From: Thecaphora thlaspeos | Lineage: Eukaryota > Basidiomycota > Ustilaginomycetes > Urocystidales > Glomosporiaceae | NCBI GenBank assembly: GCA_900291925.1 | Contig: UWYS01000030.1 | Span: 301,261-365,260 of the forward strand | Reading direction: 5' to 3' | Length of the DNA stretch: 64,000 bases | Notes under the pieces: generated by a model | What the model saw: the letters and a program-made list of their open reading frames with translations, nothing else | Told to the model about the DNA's origin: nothing | Databases searched by the model: none | In this document: positions 41,809 through 53,646 of the stretch, one piece after another | Layout: every line of letters starts with the position of its first letter | Numbering within the stretch: position 1 is the first letter of the stretch | Made by a program: the position numbers and the translations under genes

Positions 41809-44800
41809 TCATGCCTTCATCTGGGCGAGGATGTCCTGGTACGGCTGGACGAGGCCCGTCAGCAGACGCGGTTTGGCTGTGTGTGTGGATAAGGCCACAA
41901 GGCACAACCAGGAAATGGTCAGCCACCATGCTCTGCAACGACGACGTCTACCGTTATCTTTGACACCGGGCCGGCCGCTCGACTTACCGAGAATCTGTAG
42001 AACCGTGCCCAGCAGCTGTCGCTGTAGCACACGCAGACAGAAGGAGGCGGCTCGACGCCAAGTCAGTCATTCGCCCAAGTCGCGCGACAGATCCAGGCAC
42101 AGCTCAGCAGGCTTACCTTGTCGTGACCCAAGATCGTCCGGTCCCACTCTTCCTCCAGGCCGGGCTTACTGTGAGACGTTGAAGCGCAGATGCGGGAACC
42201 ACATGCAAATCGGAGGTCAGTGAGCGTCACATCGCAAAAACCCTTCTCCTTCTGCTTCGCCGCGCGGGGCACGCCAGAGTCTGACTGCTGCCGCCGTGAC
42301 TCACTGGTAAATCGGCCCGATGAGGCTCTTGATGAGGTCCTCGCTCTGGTTGCGGATCCCTTCCTCGGCCAGGCGCCGCGCGTAGACCATCAGGTAGTTC
42401 TTGTACTCGCTGGCGCTGGCAAAGATGGTGGCTGCGAGCAGCCTCGTCTCGAGGTGGCGCAGCGTCACGGCCAGCTCAAAGTCGGCCTGACGCTCGCTCG
42501 GGACGCGCATCTTGGCTAGGCGCGGTGCCTCGCGCTCCCCATCGTCGCTGCTGCCGCCGCCTTCCTTGCCTCCATCCCCGCCAGCGTCAGCCTCGCCGCT
42601 ATTGGCTGCTGCTGGTGGTGTAGCGGTCGCAGCCGCGGCAGCGGGGATGGGAACGGGCGACGGACGCTGGCTCCTGGCCACCACCAGGTTGTTGATCTCG
42701 GCCTCGATCGCCTTGACCGGATCGCGCACCGTTGCATTGTCCGTCCCGCGGCCGCGCGTCTTGCCGTCCCAGGCCGATGAGTGGTCGGCGTACCAGCCGT
42801 CGCCGACGCAGACCCAGCCGAGTTTGCGGTCGTCGAACGTGTAGGCCTTCTCGGTGCGCAGCAGCACGATCGGCGCGCCGTTTGCGTGGATCGAGGCCGA
42901 CAGCAGGTTGTCCGGGTCGCCGAGCAGGTGGAGTACCGAGACGGGCCGGTGGATCTCGCGGTCGGCGCGGATGTCCCACCGATGCATGAAGCCGCCGACG
43001 GTGATCGCCATAAGCACGTTGCCGCTGCTCTCGAGGCGGAAGCAAGGCGCATCGAGGTATAGGTTACCCAGCCGCCGCCCCTTGGCCGAGTAGAGGAGGA
43101 TGCTGTTGTCCTCGAGCGCGACCGCACTGAAGCTCGCCGTCGCTGTCGCGAGAAGGCCGGGCGACGGCGAAAAGTCGAGCCAGACGACCGCCTCGCTGTC
43201 GCCGTCGTCGAGGAGCGCAATCTCGCTCGGCCTGCTCGCGTCAAAGTTGCGTATCTCGATGATTCCTGGCTCCTCCCGGCGCCTGTAGACGCTCAGCAGC
43301 TCAGGAATCGCGAGGCGGACGCCGCGGTGCACGCCCTCCTCGACGATGCCCACCGAGCCCTCGATGCGCCGGCGCACTGCGACAGGACGGCCGGCCGACT
43401 CGCGCGGCGTCTCGCCGCCAAGCGTCTTGCCGATCTCGGCCTTGGTCCGCCCTCTGGGGATCTTGCTCAGCGGCTCGATGTCTTCGTCGCCGAAGCTCGC
43501 CTTGCGCTTTTCGCCGCGCGTTTCTGATGCCGACGTCGGCCCTGCCGCCTCGTCCTGGCCCTCGCTCGAGGTGGAGGACCGCTGCGGCTGTGAAAGCAAC
43601 TGCGGCTGCTGCGCCTGCGTCTGGGCATGGGCCTGCACCTGGGCCTGCATCAGCTGCTGGAACTGCTGGAACTGCTGCATCTGCTGCTGCTGCGTCTGCG
43701 TGAACATCGACATCATCTTGGCCATCGTGTCCTCGATCGCCAGCGCGGGCGAGCCCCTAGCCATCATCATGCGTGAGCCCGACGATGGTCGACGTCCTAG
43801 GTCGACGCTGATGTCCATCGGAGTGTCTGCCATCCCCATCGCGGCCGCCGCCGATCCCGATGCCAGTGCCGACGTCCCGTTGACGGCATTGGCGCTGCCG
43901 CCGCCGTCGGCGAGGCGGTGGATGGGCTCGTGGGCGTCGGTCGCGAAGCCGTCGCTGCTCAGCTGTGTCGGCTTGATCCGCCGCTTGCCGTCGCGAGTGA
44001 TGGTGATCTCCTGCTTGAGGCGCTCGGTGCGACCCGGCGCCGGGCGCACCATGGCGGGCGATGCAGAGGTCTGCGCGGGGCGCATCGATCCAGCCTTGCG
44101 CACCTGGAGGACGTTGGGCCGGTCCAGTGTGCCGACGGCGTGCACCGAGACGTGCGAAGGCATCGCGGTCCGGACTCGCTTGTAGCCGTGTTTGGCGCGC
44201 GAGCTCTGCAGCCGTTCGTCGCTGAGCGCCTCGGACAGGTACTCGGCCGTCAGCGTGATGACGGCAACCGTCCCGTCAGAGGACGAGGCGTACAGCGTGT
44301 AGCCGTCAGACGACCTGTGCGCGCCAGGAAAGGGGAGGAAGAGAGAACGCGCGGGAGGCCGGCGCGTGAGCGAATGCTTTAGAGATGGGACGAAGTAGCA
44401 TGCCAGCCGACTCACCAGGACAGGTCGACAACCTGGCGCTCAAACAGATCCCTGGCGACCAGCACGGGGTGGTCGAGGCCGGTGACCCAGATCGAGACGC
44501 TCTGGTCCATCGAGCCAAGAGCGACGACGCACGCGTGACTCCCGCCGTCAAAGCCGGAAAAGATGCGCGGGCTAAAGGCGGTGACGATGACCGAGTTTTC
44601 GTGGCCGACAAACGATATGTCGCTGTTCCACTCGACGCGCTTGACGACGCTCGAGACAAAGACAGGCCCGCTCATGGCGTTGGCGCACGAGAGGAGGTTG
44701 CCGTCGGGCGACCAGCTCGGCCGCCGAAAGAAGGTCGACGACGGGCTGGTGATGAAAGGGGCCGAGATGTCGGCGGCCAGGCCCCAGTCGTCGGTGCGCC

Positions 44801-45407
44801 AGATCTTGACCGTCTTGTCATCGGACGCCGTCGCGAGGTACTGGCCCAGCGGGTCGAAGACGACGCCCTTGACGAAGCCCTGGTGACCGTCGATCTTGCG
44901 GAGGCGCTCGAACGTGGTGCCGGACCAGATGAATGCGAGCGAGTCGAGGCCGACGGTCGCGACATACTCGTCATCGGCCGACCAGGCGATGTCTGCGACG
45001 TCGGACTCGTGGCCGACCAGCCTGCGGTGAGGTCGCCACGACTCAACGTTGACCTCTGTCGAGCCAAAGCTGCCGCCGAGCCCTGTACCGCTGCTGTCAA
45101 GGTCCCAGATGAGGGCGATGGTGTCGTCAGAGCCCGACGCGAGAAAGCGGCCCGAGTTGGACCAGCGTACGACGAGGACGCTGCCCGTGTGACGGTCGAG
45201 GGTGGAGAGGAGCTTGTGCGAGTCTGGCTGAGCGTAGATGTCGGCCGAGAGGATAGGGAGAGTGGCCCAGATGCGGATCTTGCTGTCGAGGCCTGCGGTG
45301 GCGAGGCGGCTGCCGTCGGGGTGGACCGAGACGCTGAAGATGGTGGCACGCTTGACCTTTTTGTCGTCGGCGTAGTGCGCGACCCAGTCTGGCAAGATGA
45401 TTGACAT
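41809..45407 (-). CDS. HIR1: Histone H3-H4 chaperone HIRA/Hir1
   Basis: Five exons, 44416-45407, 42305-44314, 42117-42168, 41988-42021 and 41809-41876, join in phase to 1051 residues. Residues 1-380 form the WD40 propeller (IFSVSVHPDGSRLATAG, GHESDVADIAWSADDEYVAT and GHQGFVKGVVFDPLGQYLAT are repeat strands). The HIRA B motif, which binds Asf1, is at about 434-446 (ITITRDGKRRIKP). A Gln-rich segment (TQTQQQQMQQFQQFQQL) precedes the C-terminal Hira domain (about 640-1051, with LLSVYRRREEP and LVVARSQRPSP), which ends LLTGLVQPYQDILAQMKA. Family knowledge: HIR deposits H3-H4 outside S phase and represses histone genes. The ATG at 45407 matches the family start (x-x-x-PDWVAH). The final exons of 52, 34 and 68 nt are short. 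Confidence 0.93.
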
Positions 45408-47593
45408 GGCGGGCGAGGCGGCGGTGGCGAGAACGAGGGCAAGGGCGATGGCGAGGGCAAGGGAAAAGAGAAAGAAGCGCAAGCTCAGAAAGACAGGGGC
45501 GAGGGGCTCTACGCTGGGCTAGGACGATGCTACAGCTCCTCGGTCGACGCCCGCACTCGGCCAGCTGAGCGGGACAGGGGTGTAGCGGATGGCCGCCGGA
45601 GGAGTAGGAACCGCAGCGTGCCGCCTCTTGTCGCAGTCTGCTGCTCGGCGGGACCTTCCGCCCGACGGCTCGGCAGATGGGCGCTGGGAGGGAAAAGAGC
45701 CGTGATGCGCGCTGGCGGGCCGAGATTGCAGAGAGGCTGAGCCAGTAGGTGGGCGTGCGTGCTCGCCGTCGGCAGTAGGCTGGAGGCCGGTCGTTGCGCT
45801 GCAAGGCTCCGAGCAGGCGGCGGTGGCGATACCAAGGGGGCGACAGAGGGAGAGGAGCGGGAGGAGGGAAGGTGCCGTAGCCAAGGGGAGGAAGGGGGTT
45901 ATGGTGATGGGGACGGTGATGGTGGAGGCCGTCGTCGGGACTGTCAGACCAACAGCTTTTCTTGCCCTCGCCCCTTGGGCCGCGCCGCGCCGCGTTGGGT
46001 CGTGCGTGCGTGGAGGACCCCTTTCGGGCCATCTCCTGCCCTGGCCCTGGTCCTCCTTGACCAGCCCGTCAAATAAGCTACCGCGGCGAGTGGCGAGGTC
46101 ACCAGGCCCGCGACAGAACCGCACAAGAGCTCATCACATCGGGCCGGACCGACGAGGCTACCAAGCCGACTCGGAGGACCTGCGAGGGAGAGAGTGCCCG
46201 CCCCTTCGGAGCTGAGACCGACTTCATGACGATGCGGCGGGGTGATCCGAGGACCTTGTCTGACACACCGCCAGAAGCATCAGCACAACAAGCTCTACCT
46301 CCTTAGCTGCGGACGAGCTAGCAGCCAGAATCTAAATTATAAGGGCACAACTGCTGCGACAGTAAAGGCTAGAGGATAGCTAGCGCACACGACCGCTCGA
46401 CGCCGGCTGGTCGAGGGCGTTAGGGACCAGGGACCGCAGAAGAGACGGGCCGCGCCTCACCTTGCCGTCCACCACCTTTACCACGGCCACCGCCACCACG
46501 CCGATGGACGCCGACGAGAGTCCAGCTCCACGACCTGGCCCCGACCTCTGCTCCGTCCGCTCCCCGGCAAGCTCGATACGACGAGGATGCTGTGACCTGC
46601 TGTTCGAGGCGAGGCGAGGCGAGGCGGACAGGGTCACAGCTGAGGCTCGATGCGGTGCGGGCGTGGAATCTTGCGTTGGGGTGGTGATGGTGGTGTCGTG
46701 CCGTTCTCTCACGCTGGCCGTTTCTCGTCTATCATAGTGCAACCCTCCTCCATTCCACCTGGCCTCTTTTCTTTCCCCTCTCTGCGCGCTGCTTCTGCTG
46801 CCCTCTAGCTGCTGAAGACCGGGATCCGCGGCGGCGCGCCCTGGCGCGGCGCGAGGCCGGTCGGAAGCGGCTGTGCCGCAGAGAACGTGCGAAAGGCGAT
46901 GCGAGCGTCTCCGCCGCTCGTGGTGACGTTTTCTGATTCGACCCTGCCCTGCGCCAAGCGGCTCGTCCGACTTCTAGACCCTTCGACCCTCCCGCCCTCA
47001 CCCCGCGCTCGATCTCGTCCCGCCCATCCACAACCCACTGAAGACCGCCCACCACCACCACCACCGCCGGCCGCCATCCGCTTCCCATCATCGCCACACT
47101 GCCGGGTCGCTCTCTGTGTTTGCCCTTCCTGACCACGACACTACCACGTACGGCTTCTTCCCTTATATCTGTTCGCCCTTCCCAAATTGCCAATACCCTC
47201 GGCCGACACCAATCGTCCCCTTATCTTGGCACCCTCGAGCACACAGGCGCCGAACGCCTCTTCACCTCTGTCCATCCACAACAGGAGGTCGAAACGCACC
47301 ATTGGCACCGCGGATCCGAGCCCTGTTGACTTCTACCTCGAGAGCTGCGCCTCGCTTTGGCACCATATCTCCAACCCTGCGATAAGGTGATAAGCCCCTC
47401 AACTTCCAAAGGCCCGCCCCGCCACACCTGGCGATCCCTATCTGCATAGATCGGAACTAGCTCATCGCTCGACGACGACAACGGACGACTGCGACCTGCT
47501 CTCCTGCGCTGGGCAAGAATCTTCTAGCTTCCCTCCACCCATCACAGCCCTATTTGCTGCACCACTGCCGGCGAGAGCCCTCGCCTGGCGAGC
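45408..47593. promoter_or_regulatory. 2.2 kb divergent intergenic region, HIRA / choline kinase
   Basis: No recognisable gene on either strand. The right part (46880-47590) is C-rich and G-poor on the plus strand, as expected for the leader of the kinase gene. A GAGGC-type short tandem (GAGGCGAGGCGAGGCGAGGC) lies at about 46608-46627. Confidence 0.45.
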
Positions 47594-50500
47594 ATGTCGC
47601 TACGACCAAGCCAGCAAGCGCAGCACCCTCAGCATCAGTCACAACAACAGCAATCGCTACCCCAGGCTCAGCCGCTATCCGCTGCCCCACAGACGTACGA
47701 CGCGGCCTCGCCCGCCCTCTCCGGCCAAGCGCTGCGGGATCCGCTGAGCGATGTCGAGATCTCAGCATTCGACCCATACCCCTCGCCCGCGCTCTCAGCC
47801 TATTCGTACACCTCGTCGTCCAGCGTAGACGTGTCCGACATCGAGTCGGATCTCGGCTCCCTCTCGCTCGACGCCATCGACGAGCCCGCTCGCCAGCACC
47901 AGCACCACCTCGACCGCACTCCAAACCTGAGCCTCACCACCGACCCTACCCGCAACGGCGGTAGCAGCTCCAACGGGCAGCATCAACATCCGCAATATCC
48001 GCGACAGCAAACGTCGGACGCCGCATGCCACATCCGCGACTGGAGCGGCGAGCGGCAGCTCAGCGGAACCTCGACCCCGATCGCGACCGCCTCTTCCCAC
48101 TTCTTCGCCACGGGCAACGGTTCGGCAGCTGCGGGCACGGACCATGCTTTCGCTGGCCTGCGCCTCTCGCCTAGGCAGATGCCGGGAGGAAGCGATGACC
48201 TCGAGTCGGCGCCTCCATCAGCAGGGCTGGCGGCAGGGTCAGGGGAAGGAGCAGCAGGAGCAGCAGAGACAGCAGCAGCCGAGGCTGGCACGTCAGAAGA
48301 CGCTGCAGAACCAGCAGCGGCCGACGATGACGACGACGATCGCGTTGAGCTCGACGAGTATGATGGCTTCGACTTTGAAGACGAGAACGAGGACGACATG
48401 CATGCCGAGGGGATCCCGGCCGCTCGCGGTTTCCGCCTCGACGCCCGCCAGGCTGATTCGGCCAAGTTCTTGCAAAAAGTGCTCGATCTCTTCGCGTTCC
48501 AGCTCAAGCTGCAGGGCTGGACGCCCGAGACGGTCGACCCTGCCCTGCTTCCGCTCGCGGCGGAAAACGTCAGGCTGAAGCGTATCAGTGGCGCCTTTAC
48601 CAACGCCGTCTTCTTTGCCAGCTATCACCGGCCTGACCCGGCCTCATCGCCCCAGCCGTCCGGTGCGTCAGCATCGTCGTTGCCGCCGACCGTGCTCCTC
48701 CGGGTCTATGGAACTGGCTCCGAGGCGCTCCTCTCGCGGCGAGCCGAGTTGCTGATCCTCCACACGCTCTCGAGCCTGTACGAGATCGGCCCGCACATCC
48801 TCGGAACGTTCGCCAACGGCCGTGTCGAGGAATTCTACGAGTGCGACCCAATCCAAAAGGAAGGGATGCGCGACCTTGGCAACCGCGAGGCGAGGATCGT
48901 CGCTGGTGGCAAGCTCAAGATCAAGGGCCAGGAGGGCCGGGCCCACTGGGTGGCGCGGCGGATGAACGAGCTGCACGCGGTGCCCCTCGAGGTGATGAAG
49001 ACGGTGCTGGAGCAGGGCGACCTCAAGGCGCCGGGCGAGAAGGGCTTTGGCCGTGGAATTCAGGACCACATCATGGCCAGCTCGCACCGACCGCGGCGGA
49101 AGCTCAGGCACAAGCCCTCTCACTCGACCGGGCTGGGAATGGACGCGGGAGCGGGGGCGGGAGCGGGGGCGGGAGCGGGGGCGGGAGCGGGTGGCGGCGC
49201 AGCTACATCGCCCTCCGTCTTTGACCTCGACGGCCGGCGCAGCGTCCGGGCCAGCCCCGCACCGATGGGGTCTAACGAGCTACCGCCGGGGTCCGAAGCC
49301 GTCGAAGTCGTCGGTGGCGGCGGCGGCGGACGGCGCGGCTCGACCTCCGACTACTACTACGAGCACCGCAACAGCTCCGTCGCCTCGCTCGACTCGCTGG
49401 CGACGAGCTACGACTCGCAGTCGAGCTTTTCGTCCTACAGCCCCTCGATGCACGGCTACGGCAGCCCCAAGGTCGGACCGACCACCGCCGGCGGCGGCCC
49501 CGGCGGCCAGGGCGCGGGCTCGCAGTCGTCGGCCTCCTACTTCCCGTCGTTGCTGTCTCGATCCTCGACGGGCCAGCAACAGCAGCAAAAGGGCCGCGGG
49601 TCGTCGTATGTGCGCGGCGCGGGAGGCGGCGGCAATCCACGGGGCCCGTACCCGGGCGTCTGGCGCCGCATGAAGCGATGGTCGAGGGAGGCGGCCAAGG
49701 TGGTACAGCTGGTCGAGAGCTTCGCCCGGTCCGACAGCGGCACAAAGGCGATCGCCGTTGCGTTTGCGGGCCACCCTTCGATCAAGGAGGAGGTCGAAGC
49801 CGGCACTGCGGGGCTACCGGGCGCTGGCGGTCTGACGACCGAGACATTAGGGTCTACGCCGGGCAGCCTGCGCAACACGCTGCGCTGCATGCGCGCGCTC
49901 GACCTCGCCTCGATGGTCAAAGAGCTCGACGAATTCAAGCACTTCATCCGCAAGTGGGAGCGGCGCGAAGGCCCCTCGAAGCGCGTCTTTGCCCACAACG
50001 ACGCCCAGTATGGCAACTTGCTCGAGATCAAGTCGGCGGCGAACAGCGGCGGCGGCGGCGGCGGCGGCGGGACCGACATGACTGGCGAAGGCAACGGCAG
50101 CAACGGCGCTCTCGAGAACGGCGACAGAGCATCCCGCGATCGCCGCCCTCACGCATGGGCCAATGGCTCGACGGATGGGCTGCTCGAGTCGCCGTCGATC
50201 CCCGCCGGCATGCCCCGGCACGCCGTCATGACCACCATCAACACCACCACCACCGCTACCACCGCCAACGCTACCTCCCCTTCGTCCGCCGCAGTGGACC
50301 GGCATCGGGGCAGCGTCGACAGCAACGCGACCCTTAGCCCGCCTGGCCAGCCCAGGCAGGCGCCTGCCGCGCTACCGGCGCAGCGTGCCGCTTCGCGCCC
50401 GCGATCGCGCAAGCCGCCGCCGCCCCACCACAAGCTGGTGGTGATTGACTTTGAGTACGCTTGCCCTAACCCGCGCGGCTACGACATCGCCAACCACTTC

Positions 50501-51654
50501 CAAGAGTGGCGCGCCGACTACCACCACCCGACAATGTCGTGGTCGCTGCGGCACCATGGCACATATCCGGACGAGCATCAGCGGCGAAAGTGGCTGCGCG
50601 CCTATGTCGAGCAGGGCCGGCTGGGGCGCATGCGCGGCCGCGCCATCGGCCTCGACAACCTGCCGACACCGACCGATATGGCCCTCCCGCCTTCCGTTGT
50701 CTCCAACCCGAGTCCGGCGCCAAATTCGGCTCCTCCTTCATCGGTGTCGGCTTCGCCGACGCCTAGATCTGCTTCGTCGACCAAGGCCGACTCGCGAGCC
50801 TCGCAGTTCGGCGCGCTCGAGACCTCGCTAGGCGGGAGTGGCAAGCCGCCCGGCCCGGGAGCGCGCACACCGAGCGCCCACTCGTTGCGGTCCGGCACGG
50901 CGGTCAACACGCCTTCGGCCAGCCTTGACGCGCCGCCCGGCCCCGCCGCCATGACGCCGTTGGTGGCCTCGGCCGTAGACCGGAAGCTGGAGCGGCAGTC
51001 GAGCAACGAGTCGATCTCGTCGTCATCGTGGCAGGCGGGTGCGCCGGGCACTCCGGGCACCGAGCCGATCGCGCTTGGCCGCGGCGGCGAGGTCCCGCAG
51101 TCGCCGCAGATGCTCGCGCTTGCCCGGCTGGACGCTAGCATTGAGAAGGAGGTCGACAGGCTGGATAGGGAGGTGCGGATGTGGAGCCCGGCCACCCATG
51201 CTGTCTGGGGCGTGAGTAGATCGCCCGTTCTTTTCGCAGGGAGCGACCTTGCCTTCGTTCTGCCCATGGAACGATGAGTTATGACTGAGTGGATCATGCT
51301 TCTCTTTGCCTCCCTGTTTTCCCCTCCATCCTCCAATCCCAACAGCTCTGGGGCATTGTCTTTGCCAAGGAAGAAGTCGAGTCGGTCCTATCCCGCGCCA
51401 TGGCCGAGATCGAAAACCACCCTGCCTCCTCGTCCTCTTCGTCATCGTCGTCCGCCGACGCTGCTGAGGATGGTGGCGTGGTGACAATCGATTCGGTGCT
51501 GAAGCAATCGGAAGGCGGGGCGGCGGCGGGGGGCAAGGAGCACGAAGCGGGGAGCGCAGAGAGCTTCGACAACCTCCGCTACGCCCTCGGCCGCTTTGAG
51601 CTGTTCAGAGAGGAGTTTGCCATGCTCAAGCGCGCTGGCTTCGAGGGCGTCTAG
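47594..51654 (+). CDS. CKI1: Choline/ethanolamine kinase, greatly enlarged
   Basis: Exons 47594-51211 and 51346-51654 join in phase 0 to 1308 residues; family members usually have 400-600. The kinase begins near residue 320 (VRLKRISGAFTNAVFF, then VLLRVYGTGSEALLSRRAEL). The catalytic loop is at about 799-808 (FAHNDAQYGNLL) and the metal-binding motif at about 950-972 (VVIDFEYACPNPRGYDIANH). The second exon restores the conserved WGLWGIVFA end. The enzyme phosphorylates choline or ethanolamine in the Kennedy pathway. The extra length is low complexity: an N-terminal 290-residue Ser/Gln/acidic leader, a 180-residue Gly/Ala/Ser insertion holding a (GA)n run, an Asn/Thr/Ala insertion between the two catalytic motifs, and a 190-residue Ser/Pro insertion before the last helix. 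All catalytic residues remain. Confidence 0.92.
49144..49191 (+). repeat. 12-bp minisatellite coding for a Gly-Ala run
   Basis: Four near-identical copies of GGAGCGGGGGCG within the kinase insertion encode an alternating Ala-Gly tract. The unit length is a multiple of three, so copy-number change would keep the frame. Confidence 0.85.
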
Positions 51655-52091
51655 ATCGAGGGTGATGAGGGTCACGGATACGGATGGAGCGGTCGTTGTG
51701 GAGCGGTCGTTGTTATGCAGAGAGAGAGAGAACGATTGGCCTCCTTGAAGATACCTGACTCTCGAGGCGGAACTGGGGAACCCCGTTTCACTTTCGGTCG
51801 TCATTGTCGTCGTTGCTCGTACACCCGCCCGGCATCCCCCGGTCATCGCGCTCACCGGTGTATTTGTCTGTAGACATCGCAACGTGGGAAGGACCTGGAA
51901 CACGCACATCTTCCATCATCGTCGTCGTCGTCGTTCGGTTGTCCGTGTGTCAGAATGGGTTGATATTGTTCCATGTCTATCGAAACAGGATCCGGAATGC
52001 AGCGTACCCGCAACTCGCTCTTCTACTCTCCATCCGCGTTCGGCTCTTTCTACGGCACCATCTCTTGCTTCTGCTCGCGTCGTCGGGAGGA
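51655..52091. other. Convergent 3' flanks, choline kinase / DGK1
   Basis: About 440 bases between convergent stop codons. GTCGTCGTCGTC-like short runs (51919-51933) and a GAGAGAGAGA run (51720-51731) are present; no gene seen. Confidence 0.45.
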
Positions 52092-53646
52092 TCAAGCGAT
52101 CCACCTCGTCCAGGCATCTACCGTCCTTCCCCACGTCCAAAGCATAGCCCAGATGCCAGTAGCAGAAAGGATGGGTAGGGAGAGGTTATCATCTACACCT
52201 CCCAACTCCAATCCCTCCGCTACACCGGCGACGATTCCGCTACCTAGCGTCAACAACCACCACGGCATACCCGGAACGTCCGGCGACGTTGTACCGTCAA
52301 CCCTCGTGAGGATGGTAGGATGAAGTCCAACACCGCTCTGTCCCAAGAACCCGGAAGACAGACCGGTCCATCCCGTCTGAGCCGGTCCGACGACACGGTT
52401 CGTACCAAATACGGCAGGGTGCGAGCGTCCGGAACCACTCCATGAAATTCCGTTCGGTCGAGCTCCACTTGATGCGATCGAGGTACACCAGAAGAGGTAC
52501 GAGGTCAGCGCGCCGGAAACGATGGCGGCTAGGAAACCGGCGGTTGACTTTCGACGCGCAAATGGCGGAGAAGGGAGGGGCGGCGTGAAGCGTCCAAAGA
52601 GACGACCGAAGAGAGAGGCAGAGGTGTCGCACCATGATAGACTGCAGGCGGAGGGGAACGAGGGCAGGGTCAGCGAGAGGAGGAAGAGAGGCACCAGGCA
52701 AGGCAAGGCAGGGCAAGGCAAAGGGGACAGCAACGTACATCATAATAGAGACGCAGGCAATGTCTTCGGGAAAGAAGTGGAGGCTGGTGATCACTCCGAC
52801 CAGGTACCAGACGACGCCGTTGACCTTTTCCTGGCGAATTGGCGGGCGGGGCCGTAAAAGGAGGGCGGGACAAGCATACATTCAGGATTGGTGTGGTCAG
52901 ATTCGCGCCCCTTATGTCGTCGCACTGGCCGCGCTCGACGCAACGCTGCTCACCTTTTCGGACTCTCGCATGAGGAAGCCCAGAAGTTTTTCGTAGAGGG
53001 CCTCGAACCCGGCGTTGTTGAGGCGTACGACGTCTGCGGTGACGACGATGGCGAGGAAGTAGCTGAGGTTGCGCACGATGAGGTGCAGGTCGGTGCGGGA
53101 GAGGTAGAGGTAGAGCACCAGCCCGCCGATGGAAGAGTGGAAGATCTTGCGCGGGATCTCCCAACTCTTGACCGCTACCGGCGGAGCAGGGGAGGACGAC
53201 GCGGCGAGAGAGGTGGCCTTGACCTTGTCCCTCTTTCGGTCTGTCGACGTCTTGTTGGAGGAAGCGGTCGAGCGATTCCGTAGACCGTCCTGCTTCGTCA
53301 GCGACGTCGCGGTGGCGGATCCATTGGCGTTTACCTCGCCGTCCGCGTCGTCGACATCGAGAGCCGATCCATCTTGCGTGGGTACGGTGGCCGCTACGGG
53401 ATCGGATCCGGATGCGTGGGCGAGAGGGATCTGCTGTCGGTCAAAGTCAGACTCGGCGCGAGAGAGGGCGCGCAGTACGGCGGCGCCCTTTTGCAGCGAC
53501 GAGGAGCGCTGGCGGTTGAGCTTCTTTGTTGTCGCGGCGGGAGCAGGGGCGGTTGTGGAAGAGGCAGGGGAGCCATTGAGGCGTTCCGGCGACGAGGAGC
53601 GGACAGCGGTGGAGCCGCTCTGGATGGGTTGCGCACGGTCGGCCAT
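52092..53646 (-). CDS. DGK1: CTP-dependent diacylglycerol kinase
   Basis: Three exons, 52954-53646, 52739-52830 and 52092-52641, join in phase to 444 residues. After a 160-residue Ser/Ala-rich cytosolic leader, the membrane domain has the family segments WEIPRKIFHSSIGGLVLYLY, YFLAIVVTADVVRLN, YEKLLGFLMRESEKVNGVVW, VITSLHFFPEDIACVSIMI, LSWCDTSASLFGRLFGRFTP and RKSTAGFLAAIVSGALTSYL, ending with GIVAGVAEGLELGGVDDNLS. This order matches yeast Dgk1, which uses CTP to make phosphatidate from diacylglycerol at the ER/nuclear membrane and controls membrane growth. A 60-residue Ser/Gly insertion lies between the last two conserved blocks. The second exon encodes only 31 residues. The gene converges on choline kinase, another phospholipid enzyme; co-regulation is not shown. 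Confidence 0.92.

Noticed and set aside
45408..45482. A hydrophobic 25-residue N-terminal extension of HIRA that looks like a signal peptide
   Set aside because: Its first codon is TTG, not ATG, and the family begins at the PDWVAH motif. A nuclear chaperone with a secretion signal is not plausible.
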